Positions 1 to 9,678 of a stretch of 64,000 bases of DNA are shown in pieces (position 1 is the stretch's first letter; every line of letters begins with the position of its first letter). The notes beneath the pieces were generated by a model. The model saw only the letters and a program-made list of their open reading frames with translations. It did no database searches and was not told the origin of the DNA. A program made the translations under genes and the position numbers. This stretch comes from Grimontia hollisae CIP 101886 (lineage in GTDB: Bacteria; Pseudomonadota; Gammaproteobacteria; Enterobacterales; Vibrionaceae): assembly GCF_000176515.1 (NCBI RefSeq), contig NZ_ADAQ01000012.1:186001-250000 (forward strand). Reading direction: 5' to 3'.

Positions 1-162
1 GTTCTGCTCGACAATTCACTGTATACCTCTGTCCCTGTTGGGTGGTTGATCGGCCGAAAATCCTACCCGGATTTTTCGTCGTCCAATGATACCGCACCTT
101 CAATAAGCGCAACCGAACTGGAAGTGCCGACCTCTCGCTGGCGAGGAGAAAAACACGGGTAA
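1..162 (+). CDS. partial CDS, C-terminal end of an unidentified protein
   Basis: The frame is open from the first base to a TAA at 160-162, giving the last 53 residues of a protein that begins outside the window; it ends 30 bases before the ABC binding protein. I see no diagnostic motif. By position it could be a regulator or another member of the sugar-uptake operon (LacI-family regulators often sit here), but the residues alone do not prove this. A chance open frame of this length is possible. Confidence 0.45.
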   Translation, partial: VLLDNSLYTSVPVGWLIGRKSYPDFSSSNDTAPSISATELEVPTSRWRGEKHG

Positions 163-192
163 TTGCCGGGATGACGCGACAGGGAGTTATCC

Positions 193-1455
193 ATGAAACG
201 TGCTATTTTCGGAGCTGTAATGGCTTCTGCTTTGCTAAGTATCAGTGCTTACGCCGAAACCATCGCCATCTCTTGTGGTGCTGTCGGGCAGGAGTTGGAG
301 CTGTGCCAGCAGGGTGTCTCTGCTTGGGAGCAGGATACCGGCCACACCGCCAAAATCGTCACCACACCGAACTCTACCACTGAGCGCCTGGCTCTTTATC
401 AACAGCTGTTGGCGGCAGGCGCTAAAGACATTGATGTATTCCAGATTGATGTTATCTGGCCGGGGATCCTTGGCAATCACTTTATTGATCTCAAAGAGTA
501 TTCTGACGGCGCGCAGGATGATCACTTCCCGGCGATCGTCGCGAACAACACGGTGAAGGATCGGCTGGTGGCGATGCCGTGGTTTACCGATGCGGGCGTG
601 CTTTACTACCGCGCTGATCTGTTAGAGCAATATGGTGAAGTGCCGCCCACTACCTGGGAACAACTGACGGCAACAGCTAAAAAGATCCAGAAAGGGGAGC
701 GTGACGCCGGTAACGACAAAATGTGGGGCTTTGTATGGCAGGGCCGCGCGTATGAAGGCCTCACTTGCGATGCACTGGAGTGGGTAGCTTCTTACAACGG
801 GGGCACCATTGTTGATGAAGATGGCAAGATCACCATTCACAATGACAATGCCAAAACGGCACTGACTACCGCTGCAGGGTGGATTAACACCATTTCTCCA
901 CCGGGCGTGCTGAATTATGGTGAAGAAGAAGCACGGGGCGTGTTCCAGACAGGGAATGCAGTTTTTATGCGTAACTGGCCTTATGCCTGGTCTCTGGGTA
1001 ACAGTGATGATTCTCCAGTGAAAGGGAAAATTGGCGTTGTCGCCTTGCCAAAAGGCGGAGACGACGGCAACCATACAGGCACGCTCGGAGGCTGGCAACT
1101 GGCGGTGTCCAAATACTCTGCCAATCCTGAAGTGGCAGCAAGTCTTGTCATGTTCCTGACCTCATTTGAGGAGCAAAAACGCCGGGCGATCGAAGGTTCG
1201 TACAACCCCACCATTGAAGCGCTTTATGCCGATGAAGAAGTGCTGGCGGCAGTGCCTTTCTTTGGCAGCCTCTACAATACCTTTTCAAACGGGACACCGC
1301 GTCCGTCTACCGCTACCGGTGCCAAATATAATCAAGTATCTAACGCCTTCTGGAATGCAACACACAGCGTGCTCTCTGGCAATGTTTCTGCCGATAAGGC
1401 GCTGACAAAACTCAATAAAGATCTTAAGCGCATCAGCCGCGGTGGTCGTTGGTAA
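193..1455 (+). CDS. ABC transporter substrate-binding protein, alpha-glucoside/trehalose-maltose type (ThuE/AglE-like)
   Basis: Periplasmic family-1 extracellular solute-binding protein of 420 aa that would capture an alpha-linked disaccharide and hand it to the two downstream permeases. A 21-residue signal peptide ends at SAYA before ETIAIS. The mature N-terminus (ISCGAVGQELELC), the NERLALYQQLLAAG-like stretch (here TERLALYQQLLAAG) and DVFQIDVIWPG resemble the rhizobial ThuE/AglE proteins. The start is supported by CAGGGAG about 6 bases upstream. It opens an E-F-G-A-K order operon like aglEFGAK. The exact sugar (trehalose, maltose, sucrose or isomaltose-type) cannot be read from sequence. 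Confidence 0.9.
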   Translation: MKRAIFGAVMASALLSISAYAETIAISCGAVGQELELCQQGVSAWEQDTGHTAKIVTTPNSTTERLALYQQLLAAGAKDIDVFQIDVIWPGILGNHFIDLKEYSDGAQDDHFPAIVANNTVKDRLVAMPWFTDAGVLYYRADLLEQYGEVPPTTWEQLTATAKKIQKGERDAGNDKMWGFVWQGRAYEGLTCDALEWVASYNGGTIVDEDGKITIHNDNAKTALTTAAGWINTISPPGVLNYGEEEARGVFQTGNAVFMRNWPYAWSLGNSDDSPVKGKIGVVALPKGGDDGNHTGTLGGWQLAVSKYSANPEVAASLVMFLTSFEEQKRRAIEGSYNPTIEALYADEEVLAAVPFFGSLYNTFSNGTPRPSTATGAKYNQVSNAFWNATHSVLSGNVSADKALTKLNKDLKRISRGGRW

Positions 1456-1515
1456 GTGTTGATCAGGCTGTCTGGGCTTCTGTATGCCTGACAGTCGCTT
1501 TCAGAAGGATATTGC

Positions 1516-2436
1516 ATGGAACAGACCAGCGTACTCACGCGTAAGCGTGTCCGCGCCGCTTGGTGGTTTCTGGCCCCCATGATGATTACCCTGGCCATGG
1601 TAGCCGGGTGGCCGTTACTGAGAACATTCTGGTTCAGTATGACCAATGCCACTTTAGATGGCAGTGGGGTAGCAGAATTCATCGGGCTTGATAACTACGT
1701 CATCTACGAAGACGGCGAATTTTACGGCATCTTGTTTGATCCCACCTGGTGGCAGGCAGTATGGAACACTCTGTATTTCGCTATTGTTTCTGTGAGCCTG
1801 GAAACCGTGTTCGGGATCGTGGTTGCCCTGGTGCTCAATACAAAGTTCAAAGGGCAGGGATTGGTCCGCGCAGCGGTTCTTGTACCCTGGGCTATTCCCA
1901 CCATAGTCTCCGCAAAAATGTGGGGCTGGATGCTTCATGATCAGTTCGGGATCATCAATGATTTTCTGATAACTTTGGGGTTGATCGCCTCGCCCCTCGC
2001 CTGGACTGCTGACTCGGATCTCTCGCTCAATGTGGTGATCGCGGTGGATGTGTGGAAAACCACCCCGTTTATGGCACTGCTGGTGCTTGCCGCCTTGCAG
2101 ATGCTGCCATCCGATTGCTACGAGGCAGCCAAGATTGACGGTATCCATCCAGTTAGCGTCTTTTTCAGGGTCACTCTGCCCCTCATCATGCCAGCCGTGA
2201 TGGTTGCGGTGGTGTTCCGCGCGCTGGATGCACTCAGGGTGTTTGACCTTATTTATGTGCTTACGCCTTCTAACGAAGCCACTATGTCGATGTCGGTGTA
2301 TGCGCGGCAGAATCTGGTGGATTTCCAGGACGTTGGTTATGGTTCAGCCGCATCTACGTTGCTGTTTCTCATTGTGGCGTTATGCACTGTTGCCTACCTC
2401 TACCTTGGGCGTAAAAGCATGAACGAGGGCCATTGA
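1516..2436 (+). CDS. sugar ABC transporter permease (MalF/AglF-like)
   Basis: Inner-membrane permease of 306 aa, CUT1 family. A first membrane segment lies at about residues 15-40, and the cytoplasmic EAA loop (EAAKIDGI...LP, about residues 203-222) is the ATPase contact point. AAGGAT lies 6-12 bases upstream of the ATG. It follows the binding protein after a 60-base gap and is followed after 1 base by the second permease, so the two are probably translationally coupled. It would pair with the downstream permease to form the pore of the alpha-glucoside importer. Confidence 0.92.
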   Translation: MEQTSVLTRKRVRAAWWFLAPMMITLAMVAGWPLLRTFWFSMTNATLDGSGVAEFIGLDNYVIYEDGEFYGILFDPTWWQAVWNTLYFAIVSVSLETVFGIVVALVLNTKFKGQGLVRAAVLVPWAIPTIVSAKMWGWMLHDQFGIINDFLITLGLIASPLAWTADSDLSLNVVIAVDVWKTTPFMALLVLAALQMLPSDCYEAAKIDGIHPVSVFFRVTLPLIMPAVMVAVVFRALDALRVFDLIYVLTPSNEATMSMSVYARQNLVDFQDVGYGSAASTLLFLIVALCTVAYLYLGRKSMNEGH

Positions 2437-2437
2437 T

Positions 2438-3268
2438 ATGTCGAAAAAATGGTATTTGCAGGTAGGTTTCTACCTCTTGGTGGCCGTGATCGTGGTATTT
2501 TCGGTCTTCCCGTTTTATTACGCTATCGTCACCTCTTTTAAATCTGGCTCGGCGCTGTTTCAGGTGGTGTACCTGCCTTCCTCATTGGATTGGGGGAATT
2601 ATGCATCGGTGTTTTCCGGCGGGGTGTTTGAGCGTAATCTGCTCAACTCTGTGCTGGTTTCCACCGTGGTTGTGGCGATTTCTCTATTACTGGGGGTTAC
2701 CGCCTCGTACGCGCTGGGGCGTATCCGCTTTCGTGGCCGTAATATTGTATTGCTTACGATCCTCGGGGTCTCTATGTTTCCGCAGGTCGCAGTGCTGTCC
2801 GGGTTGTTTGAATTGATCCGCGCATTTGGGCTTTACAACTCTATGCCCGGGTTGGCGCTTGCCTACATGATTTTCACCTTGCCGTTTACGGTCTGGGTGC
2901 TCACCACTTTCATGAAACAGCTTCCTCTCGAACTCGAAGAAGCGGCGATTGTGGATGGCGCGACCCCATGGCAGATCATCACAAAAGTATTGATGCCACT
3001 TCTTTGGCCGGCGTTGGTGACAACAGGTCTGCTGGCTTTCATCGCAGCGTGGAATGAATTCCTCTTTGCTCTCACCTTCACCCTGACAAATGAGCAACGT
3101 ACGGTTCCCGTGGCGATCGCGCTGATTTCCGGTGCCGGTCAATACGAATTGCCATGGGGCACCATCATGGCGGCGTCTGTCATCGTCACTGTGCCGCTTA
3201 TTGTCCTGGTATTGGTTTTCCAACGTCGAATCGTCTCCGGCCTTACCGCTGGCGCAGTTAAGGGATAA
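2438..3268 (+). CDS. sugar ABC transporter permease (MalG/AglG-like)
   Basis: Second CUT1 permease, 276 aa, with a hydrophobic N-terminal helix (residues 8-30) and an EAA loop at 168-190 ([14 protein letters not shown]...MP). The C-terminus reads [15 protein letters not shown], the usual MalG-type end; the same ending recurs in the permease at 35707-36588. It begins one base after the first permease stop and ends 8 bases before the glucosidase gene. Function as the pore partner of the MalF-like protein is inferred from family and operon position. Confidence 0.92.
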   Translation: MSKKWYLQVGFYLLVAVIVVFSVFPFYYAIVTSFKSGSALFQVVYLPSSLDWGNYASVFSGGVFERNLLNSVLVSTVVVAISLLLGVTASYALGRIRFRGRNIVLLTILGVSMFPQVAVLSGLFELIRAFGLYNSMPGLALAYMIFTLPFTVWVLTTFMKQLPLELEEAAIVDGATPWQIITKVLMPLLWPALVTTGLLAFIAAWNEFLFALTFTLTNEQRTVPVAIALISGAGQYELPWGTIMAASVIVTVPLIVLVLVFQRRIVSGLTAGAVKG

Positions 3269-3276
3269 ACAGACAC

Positions 3277-4899
3277 ATGAAACAACAACAGTTCGCCTGG
3301 TGGCGTGGCGCGGTGATTTACCAAATATATCCACGCAGTTTCTACGATGCTAACCAGGATGGGATCGGCGATTTGCCCGGGATCACCCAGCAATTGCCCT
3401 ATGTGGCTGCACTGGGGGTGGATGCCATCTGGCTGTCGCCTTTTTTTACATCGCCTATGAAAGACTTTGGCTATGATGTTGCTGATTACCGGGACGTGGA
3501 TCCGCTGTTTGGCACATTGGATGACTTTAAACACCTGGTAAAGGTTGCGCACGATCTGGGGCTGAAAGTGATGATTGATCAGGTGCTCAGCCATACCTCT
3601 GATGAGCATCCTTGGTTTGAGGAAAGCCGTGCCAGCCGTGATAACCCGAAAGCCGACTGGTATGTGTGGGCTGATCCCAAACCGGACGGAACACCGCCAA
3701 ACAACTGGCTCTCCATTTTTGGAGGCTGTGCCTGGCAGTGGGAAAGTCGGCGTCAGCAGTACTACCTACACAACTTCCTTGTCAGCCAGCCTGACCTGAA
3801 CTTCCATAACCCAGAGGTCGTGGAACAGCTTTTAGATAGTGTGACGTTCTGGCTCGATTTGGGTGTCGACGGGTTCCGTCTCGATACGGTTAACTTTTAC
3901 ACCCACGACCGTCAATTGCGCGACAACCCGCCGTTGTCATCCGGGGACAGCAAATCGCTCGGTGTGCCGGGAACCAACCCGTACTCAATGCAAAAACACC
4001 GATATGACATTTCACAGCCAGAAAACCTCATCTTCTTGAAAAAGCTGCGCGCAGTGCTCGACCAATATGACGGCATCACCACAGTCGGGGAGATTGGTGA
4101 TGATAACCCACTGGCACTGATGGCACAGTACACCGCAGATAATGACAAACTGCACATGGCCTACACCTTTGATTTGCTCAACGTGCACCGTTCGCCAGAT
4201 TATCTGGCTTCAGTGATCGGCAAAATTGAAGGAGCCATTAACGATGGTTGGGCCTGTTGGGCGCTTTCTAACCATGATGTGGTGCGCTGTATTACCCGCT
4301 GGGGGGCAGGGGAGCGAGATCAGACCGCTTATGGCAAAGTGTTACTGGCGCTAGTGACATCCTTGCGTGGCAGTGTGTGTTTATATCAGGGAGAAGAGCT
4401 TGGCCTGCCGGAAGCAGACATCCCATTTGAGAAAATCCAGGATCCTTACGGCATTCCTTTCTGGCCGGAATACAAAGGCCGGGACGGATGCCGTACGCCA
4501 ATTCCCTGGCATGCGGGCGAAGAGCACGCTGGGTTCAGTACGGCTGAACCCTGGTTACCTGTCGACCCGCGTCACCTCGCGCTGGCAGTGGATAAACAGG
4601 AACTGCAAAGTGATAGCATGTTAGCACATTACCGCACCTACCTTCGGTGGCGAAAGCAACACCGGGTGCTAATTGACGGCGGACTCAGTGATGTGACTTC
4701 CCATGACCAGGGACTGGCTTTTATCCGTTACAACGACGAACAGCGTCTGCTGGTGGCGTTCAATCTGTCCGGGGCTGACATGACACTTTCATTGCCAGAA
4801 GGAAACTGGCAGCCATTGGAAGGCCATGGGTTTACATTCGGGCTGGGAAATGGATCGGTCACTCTCCCGCCATATCAGGCGGCATTTGCAACGATTTAA
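3277..4899 (+). CDS. GH13 alpha-glucosidase (AglA/oligo-1,6-glucosidase type)
   Basis: 540-aa intracellular glycoside hydrolase family 13 enzyme expected to hydrolyse the imported alpha-glucoside. The catalytic set is complete: region I D101..H106, nucleophile D203 in GFRLDTV, acid/base E272 in TVGEIGDD, and the transition-state stabiliser D334 in SNHD. VIYQIYPRSF at the N-terminus is typical of the oligo-1,6-glucosidase/sucrose-hydrolysing subfamilies. There is no signal peptide. It sits inside the transporter operon, 8 bases after the permease and 17 before the ATPase, matching the rhizobial agl layout. Substrate linkage is not determined. Confidence 0.93.
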   Translation: MKQQQFAWWRGAVIYQIYPRSFYDANQDGIGDLPGITQQLPYVAALGVDAIWLSPFFTSPMKDFGYDVADYRDVDPLFGTLDDFKHLVKVAHDLGLKVMIDQVLSHTSDEHPWFEESRASRDNPKADWYVWADPKPDGTPPNNWLSIFGGCAWQWESRRQQYYLHNFLVSQPDLNFHNPEVVEQLLDSVTFWLDLGVDGFRLDTVNFYTHDRQLRDNPPLSSGDSKSLGVPGTNPYSMQKHRYDISQPENLIFLKKLRAVLDQYDGITTVGEIGDDNPLALMAQYTADNDKLHMAYTFDLLNVHRSPDYLASVIGKIEGAINDGWACWALSNHDVVRCITRWGAGERDQTAYGKVLLALVTSLRGSVCLYQGEELGLPEADIPFEKIQDPYGIPFWPEYKGRDGCRTPIPWHAGEEHAGFSTAEPWLPVDPRHLALAVDKQELQSDSMLAHYRTYLRWRKQHRVLIDGGLSDVTSHDQGLAFIRYNDEQRLLVAFNLSGADMTLSLPEGNWQPLEGHGFTFGLGNGSVTLPPYQAAFATI

Positions 4900-4916
4900 C
4901 AGGGAAAGGACAGAAT

Positions 4917-6050
4917 ATGGCTGAGGTCATTTTAAATAAGGTCAATAAGACGTTTGGGAAGGTTCATGTCACCAAGGAAGTGGATTTGCACATTAACAAG
5001 GGGGATTTCGTGGTGTTTGTTGGCCCCTCAGGATGCGGTAAATCCACCTTGCTCAGACTGATTGCAGGTCTTGAAGATATTACGTCGGGAGACCTGAAAA
5101 TTGATGGTAAAGTTTGCAACGACCTACCGCCGCCAGAGCGTGGCATCGGCATGGTGTTCCAGTCTTATGCCCTGTATCCGCACATGACGGTATACGACAA
5201 CATGGCATTTGGCCTGAAACTGGCGAAAGCTGAAGCCAAAACCGTGGATGAAAAAGTGCGTGAAGTTGCCGCAGCACTGCAACTTGATACCTTGCTGGCA
5301 CGTAAGCCAAAAGCGCTTTCCGGCGGTCAGCGTCAGCGTGTTGCTATTGGCCGCGCTATTGTGCGTGAGCCAAAAGTGTTCCTGTTTGATGAACCCCTGT
5401 CGAACCTGGACGCCTCCTTGCGCGTACAAATGCGCATGGAGATCGCCCGCTTGCATGAGCGCCTTGGTGCAACCATGATCTACGTTACCCATGATCAGGT
5501 GGAAGCAATGACGCTAGCCACCAAAATCGTGGTACTGGATGCAGGACGTGTAGAGCAGGTAGGTTCGCCGCTTGAGCTTTATAACCATCCAGCGAACACC
5601 TTTGTGGCGGGTTTTATTGGCTCACCGAAAATGAATTTCCTGACGGCTGATATTGTGGAACCCGGTGAAGTGACCACCAAAGTGCAAATCCACCGTGGAC
5701 AGGCGATTGTGGTGTCAGCGAATACCATCGGCGCCAAGGTGGGAGATCCTTGTGTGGTGGGTATCCGTCCGGAGCACATCCGCTTTGGCGAAAAAGATGC
5801 AATCCAGGAAGGTGGTGTGACGTTGAGTGTGGTGGAGCAGCTAGGTAATGAGTGTCTGATGTACTTCAATACGCCGCAAAGTGCTGAGCCTGTGGTGATC
5901 CGGACAGAGGGACAGACCAACATACGTGCCGGAGACAAACGTTGTATCGAGTTTCCGGCAGATTATTGTCACCTGTTCGATCGCGACGGAAAGGCGTTCA
6001 AACGATCAGTGGCGGGCGAGACCAAGCCATCCTTGATCGTTACGCCATAA
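4917..6050 (+). CDS. sugar ABC transporter ATP-binding protein (MalK/UgpC/AglK-like)
   Basis: 377-aa ATPase that would energise the alpha-glucoside importer at the inner face of the membrane. Walker A GPSGCGKST is at 36-44, the Q-loop at about 82, the signature LSGGQ at 134-138, and Walker B with DEP at 158-160. A C-terminal TOBE/regulatory region of about 130 residues is of normal MalK length. It is the last gene of the operon and is followed by a perfect 19-bp stem-loop. Confidence 0.93.
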   Translation: MAEVILNKVNKTFGKVHVTKEVDLHINKGDFVVFVGPSGCGKSTLLRLIAGLEDITSGDLKIDGKVCNDLPPPERGIGMVFQSYALYPHMTVYDNMAFGLKLAKAEAKTVDEKVREVAAALQLDTLLARKPKALSGGQRQRVAIGRAIVREPKVFLFDEPLSNLDASLRVQMRMEIARLHERLGATMIYVTHDQVEAMTLATKIVVLDAGRVEQVGSPLELYNHPANTFVAGFIGSPKMNFLTADIVEPGEVTTKVQIHRGQAIVVSANTIGAKVGDPCVVGIRPEHIRFGEKDAIQEGGVTLSVVEQLGNECLMYFNTPQSAEPVVIRTEGQTNIRAGDKRCIEFPADYCHLFDRDGKAFKRSVAGETKPSLIVTP

Positions 6051-6069
6051 GCCTCCGATAAACGCTGAA

Positions 6070-6113
6070 AATCCTAAAGAAGGCAGGATATCAGTCCTGC
6101 CTTCTTTAGGATT
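6070..6113. terminator. 19-bp perfect inverted repeat, probable bidirectional terminator
   Basis: Two 19-base arms (6070-6088 and 6095-6113) are exactly complementary around a 6-base loop, between the convergent ATPase and GH13 genes. There is no long U tract on the plus strand; on the minus strand the stem is followed by TTTT. The position between convergent genes fits a shared terminator. A protein-binding site or mobile repeat remains possible. Confidence 0.6.
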
Positions 6114-6155
6114 GGCGTGGGGGCTGAGGCAATGGCCGTTGAGATGTCGTGCGTT

Positions 6156-7784
6156 TCATGCTCCGGGGGATTGATGTTGCAGCTCGCCTACCCAAGCCTG
6201 CCAAGGTGGTAATTTCAACACACCGTCGACCAGTGATGAGGCGGTATTCATGTGGGGAAGGGAAAGCAACGTGGCCGGGGCAGGTAAATTCAACTTTACC
6301 GTCGCATCGCTGTTAGAGGCATTGAATGCGATGATCAGCGTTTGGTCGGCATGATGCCGCTCTAACACCATGAGTGCAGCGTTAAATGCTAATACCCGAC
6401 AGGTGCCCTCTTGCATGGCAATTTGCTGTTTGCGCCATGCAAGCAATTCCCGGGTGAAGTGAAGCACGGATTGTGTATCCGCCTGTTGGATATCTACCGC
6501 CAATGCCGCATGGCTGGGATCGGGGGGAAGCCAGGGAGACACGCAGCTAAAGCCGAAATGCATTGCATTGCTTTGCCAAGGGAGTGGGGTGCGGCAGCCA
6601 TCGCGACCGACATAATTGGCGATCACCTGCTGGCCGAATAAATCTTTCCTCTGCGAGGGAGGCACATTGGCCTCTGTGAGCCCCAATTCTTCGCCTTGAA
6701 ACAGACTGATCACCCCCTGAAGGGATACCAACAGGGTTAGCAGCAACTTGGCTGCCTCCGGTTGGTTTTTTCCGTTTTGCCAACGTGAAACGGTACGGGC
6801 AATGTCATGATTACCGGTGCTCCAACAGCCAATACCGGGATGAACCGCACTGAAAAAGGCATTGAGTTGGTTGCCGACCTGCTCAACGTTTTGGCAAAGG
6901 CTCAGAGACTCAAACACATTGGCAGCATCCAGTGCGTCCCCTTCGCTGGTATAGCGGTCAATCACTGCATAGGGGGAGGGATCGCTCAGTGATCCGAGAA
7001 GCCATTTTTTCTCATCATAGCTGTCAGCAATTACCCGTAATTGTTTGAGCAGGTGGATGTTTTCGGGACGACTTATGTTGTAGCGCTGGCTTTGGTATCG
7101 ATAAGGATCGGTGCGCGCTTCTTCTTGCCACCCGAGGTGGCGTGGCGGGTTATTGCGAAGTTTGTCGTCATGAAGGAATAAGTTCACTGAATCCAGACGC
7201 AAGCCATCAATGCCGGCATCAAACCAGAAACGAACACTTTTCATGAGCTGGCGCACAACGTCGGGATGACGGTAGTTGAGGTCTGGCTGATTGCTGAGGG
7301 TGTTGTGTAAATAGTATTTCCCCCGGGTTGGGTGCCAGCGCCAAGCGGATTCACCGAAAATGGTGAGCCAGTTATTCGGCGGCGTGCCATCCGGTTTGGC
7401 ACAGGCCCACACATACCAATCAGCTTTTGGTGAGTTTTCGCCTTCGCTGCTTTCGATAAACCAGGAGTGCTGGGTTGAGGTATGGTTAGCGACAAAGTCA
7501 AGCATCACTGCGAGATGACGTTTCCTGGCTTCTTGTACCAGTCTGGAAAAGGTTTCCAGATCACCGTATTCGTCATTGATAGCACATAAGTTAGTGATAT
7601 CGTAACCAAAGTCGCTCAATGGTGATGCGAAAACCGGTGACAGTAAAAGACCGTCGACGCCTAACCAGCGAAAATAGTCAAGCTTGTCGATTACGCCTTG
7701 CAGGTCACCCACACCGTCGTCATTGCTGTCTTTAAAGCTGCGGATATACACATGATAAAGAATGGGGGAAGTACTCAAGGTCAT
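6156..7784 (-). CDS. GH13-family protein, second glucosidase paralogue lacking the acid/base Glu
   Basis: 542-aa GH13 relative, convergent with the alpha-glucoside operon. Region I (DFVANHTS, D96..H101), region II (GLRLDSVN, nucleophile D198) and region IV (GNHDIAR) are kept. In region III the residue aligned with E272 of the neighbouring enzyme is a serine (LLGSLSDPS, S265), read directly from the codon TCA. Loss of the general acid/base normally abolishes hydrolysis, so it may be a sugar-binding or regulatory protein, use another mechanism, or be decaying, though the frame is intact. There is no signal peptide. It is probably transcribed alone. Confidence 0.85.
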   Translation of the reverse strand: MTLSTSPILYHVYIRSFKDSNDDGVGDLQGVIDKLDYFRWLGVDGLLLSPVFASPLSDFGYDITNLCAINDEYGDLETFSRLVQEARKRHLAVMLDFVANHTSTQHSWFIESSEGENSPKADWYVWACAKPDGTPPNNWLTIFGESAWRWHPTRGKYYLHNTLSNQPDLNYRHPDVVRQLMKSVRFWFDAGIDGLRLDSVNLFLHDDKLRNNPPRHLGWQEEARTDPYRYQSQRYNISRPENIHLLKQLRVIADSYDEKKWLLGSLSDPSPYAVIDRYTSEGDALDAANVFESLSLCQNVEQVGNQLNAFFSAVHPGIGCWSTGNHDIARTVSRWQNGKNQPEAAKLLLTLLVSLQGVISLFQGEELGLTEANVPPSQRKDLFGQQVIANYVGRDGCRTPLPWQSNAMHFGFSCVSPWLPPDPSHAALAVDIQQADTQSVLHFTRELLAWRKQQIAMQEGTCRVLAFNAALMVLERHHADQTLIIAFNASNSDATVKLNLPAPATLLSLPHMNTASSLVDGVLKLPPWQAWVGELQHQSPGA

Positions 7785-8259
7785 TGTTTTTTTTATCTTT
7801 TAACTGGCTGGGTATAAAAAGCGTAGTGCATAAATGGGCGTGAACGCGTCTTTATTCCGCTTTACAGTGTAAATAGATATCTTCGATTAACATTTAAAAA
7901 TCACTATGTTGCAAAGGTCATTGAGAGGTTTGATTGTTGAGCACTGGTCGAATAAATGAACCTTCAATGTCTTGTCTGGTGGCTGGTTCAGCTTAGGATA
8001 AAAGCTGCTTTTCGTGGTAGTTAGTTGATAAAACCTATAAAAGTGTTTCCCTTCTTCAGATATATTCAATGCGGTATACCCAAACGACCTGACTCCTTCT
8101 TCCACAGTCCATCTGCGGCCTGTATCTAAAAATCCCCTTTTATCGTTGCGTCAACATAGAGACACCGAATGCATATTCCTCTTTCTAGACTAGTGAGGAA
8201 TACATTTTCTATTCCGTATAAACCCAGTGAAAAGAGGTCGGAGAAGTGAGGGCAACGTC
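7785..8259. other. gene-free region with the presumed tor and GH13 promoters
   Basis: 475 bases between two divergently transcribed units. A 72-codon leftward frame (7887-8105) has no convincing ribosome site or family resemblance. The stretch near 8070-8090 (GGTATACCCAAACGACC) resembles short dispersed repeats I associate with Vibrionaceae intergenic regions, but this is from memory. I see no clear -35/-10 pair and no good tor box here. Confidence 0.4.
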
Positions 8260-8445
8260 ATGGAAAAAAACGAAGCAGATATTGATATTGTGAGAGAAGG
8301 GGAAAAGGGAACGTTTGAATGGCGAGCATTTTTCTTTATTGCTGTGTTCCTGTTTCCCATTCTTAGTGTCGTCCTGATAGGGGGATACGGCTTCCTCATT
8401 TGGATGAGTCAAGTGTTCTTTTTTGGCCCTCCGGGGCACGGCTAA
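8260..8445 (+). CDS. torE: TorE, small membrane protein of the TMAO reductase system
   Basis: 61-aa NapE/TorE-family protein with one hydrophobic helix (about residues 24-48) and the C-terminal FFFGPPGHG seen in the family. I start it at the ATG at 8260, preceded by GTGAGGG; an in-frame GTG at 8227 has no ribosome site. It lies 35 bases ahead of torC, giving the Vibrio/Shewanella-style torECA order. Its biochemical role in TMAO respiration is not established. Confidence 0.85.
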   Translation: MEKNEADIDIVREGEKGTFEWRAFFFIAVFLFPILSVVLIGGYGFLIWMSQVFFFGPPGHG

Positions 8446-8480
8446 CAGCGGTTCATATTCACTGATCCAACCAAGAGCAC

Positions 8481-9665
8481 ATGACCATGAAAAATTTCAT
8501 TCGAAAACTTTGGGCGACCATGCGGCGTCCAGCCACCAAAATAAGCCTTGGGGTTCTGACCCTTGGTGGATTTATCGCGGGTGTCATTTTCTGGGGAGGC
8601 TTTAATACGGCGCTTGAGCTTACCAACACCGAACAATTCTGCATTTCCTGCCATACCATGCGTGACAATGTGTATCCGGAGCTGAAAAAAACCATTCACT
8701 GGTCAAACCGCACCGGTGTAAGGGCAACGTGCCCTGACTGCCACGTCCCCCATAACTGGACAGACAAAATCGCACGGAAAATGCAGGCCAGTAAAGAGGT
8801 GTTTGCCCAGGTCTTTGGCATGATTGATACGCGGGAAAAATTCCTTGCCAAGCGGCTGGAGCTAGCACAACACGAATGGGCGAGGTTCAGTGCCAATGGT
8901 TCAAAAGAATGCAAAGCCTGCCACCAATACGCAAGCATGCAGTTTGAGAAGATGAGGCCCACTTCGCGTTTTCAAATGCAGCATGCGGCGGAGAAAAATC
9001 AAAGCTGTTTAGACTGCCACAAAGGGATAGCCCATGAGCTTCCCGCAGAAATGGATTCTACCGGCGGTATGCTCAGTAAGCTGATTTCTCAGTCTCAAAG
9101 CACGGATTATGCGCAAGGTTCCCCGATTTACAGCGTAAATTTCCTGGAAATGTATGTGGACTCAGGACTGACACAGGATGGAGGTACGCTGGAACCGGCC
9201 TCTATGGTGACGATTCTGGAAGAAAACGATCAGGCGGCAAAAGTCACCCTGACCGGTTGGCGTAAGATGAAAGGATTTGGCCGGGTGATATATGAAGGTT
9301 TCGGCCTGAATATCGCTTCTGCTGCTCTGACAAAAGAGGTGGCACAGAGTCAGGATGACATCCGCACGTTTGAAACCCAGGAAGACGAGCTGACCGGCTT
9401 GACCTGGCAGCGTGTGGAAGTGGATCTTTGGGTGAAAAAAGCGGACTTCCTGGGGAGCATCGATCCTATCTGGACTGAAGCGAAACAGGCGTATAACACC
9501 AACTGTAGCCTATGCCACACTCAACCGGATGTAGCCCACTTTGATGCCAATACCTGGCCGGGTATGTTCGACGGCATGATGGGATTTGTTAACTTTGATC
9601 AAGCCACCCGAGCCTTGGTGCTTAAGTACCTGCAAAAACACTCCAGCACCTTTGTAGAACACTGA
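8481..9665 (+). CDS. torC: TorC, pentaheme c-type cytochrome
   Basis: 394-aa membrane-anchored quinol-oxidising cytochrome that passes electrons to periplasmic TorA during anaerobic respiration on trimethylamine N-oxide. An N-terminal anchor lies at about residues 18-40. Five CxxCH heme motifs are visible (CISCH, CPDCH, CKACH, CLDCH near the N-terminal half, and CSLCH near the C-terminus), the NapC/NirT-type four plus the extra TorC heme. Length matches E. coli TorC (about 390). torA follows after 13 bases. Confidence 0.96.
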   Translation: MTMKNFIRKLWATMRRPATKISLGVLTLGGFIAGVIFWGGFNTALELTNTEQFCISCHTMRDNVYPELKKTIHWSNRTGVRATCPDCHVPHNWTDKIARKMQASKEVFAQVFGMIDTREKFLAKRLELAQHEWARFSANGSKECKACHQYASMQFEKMRPTSRFQMQHAAEKNQSCLDCHKGIAHELPAEMDSTGGMLSKLISQSQSTDYAQGSPIYSVNFLEMYVDSGLTQDGGTLEPASMVTILEENDQAAKVTLTGWRKMKGFGRVIYEGFGLNIASAALTKEVAQSQDDIRTFETQEDELTGLTWQRVEVDLWVKKADFLGSIDPIWTEAKQAYNTNCSLCHTQPDVAHFDANTWPGMFDGMMGFVNFDQATRALVLKYLQKHSSTFVEH

Positions 9666-9678
9666 GAGGGATAGCAGC

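Noticed and set aside
7887-8105. 72-codon leftward frame between the second GH13 gene and torE
   Set aside because: No ribosome site, no domain, and it would occupy the promoter region; likely non-coding.
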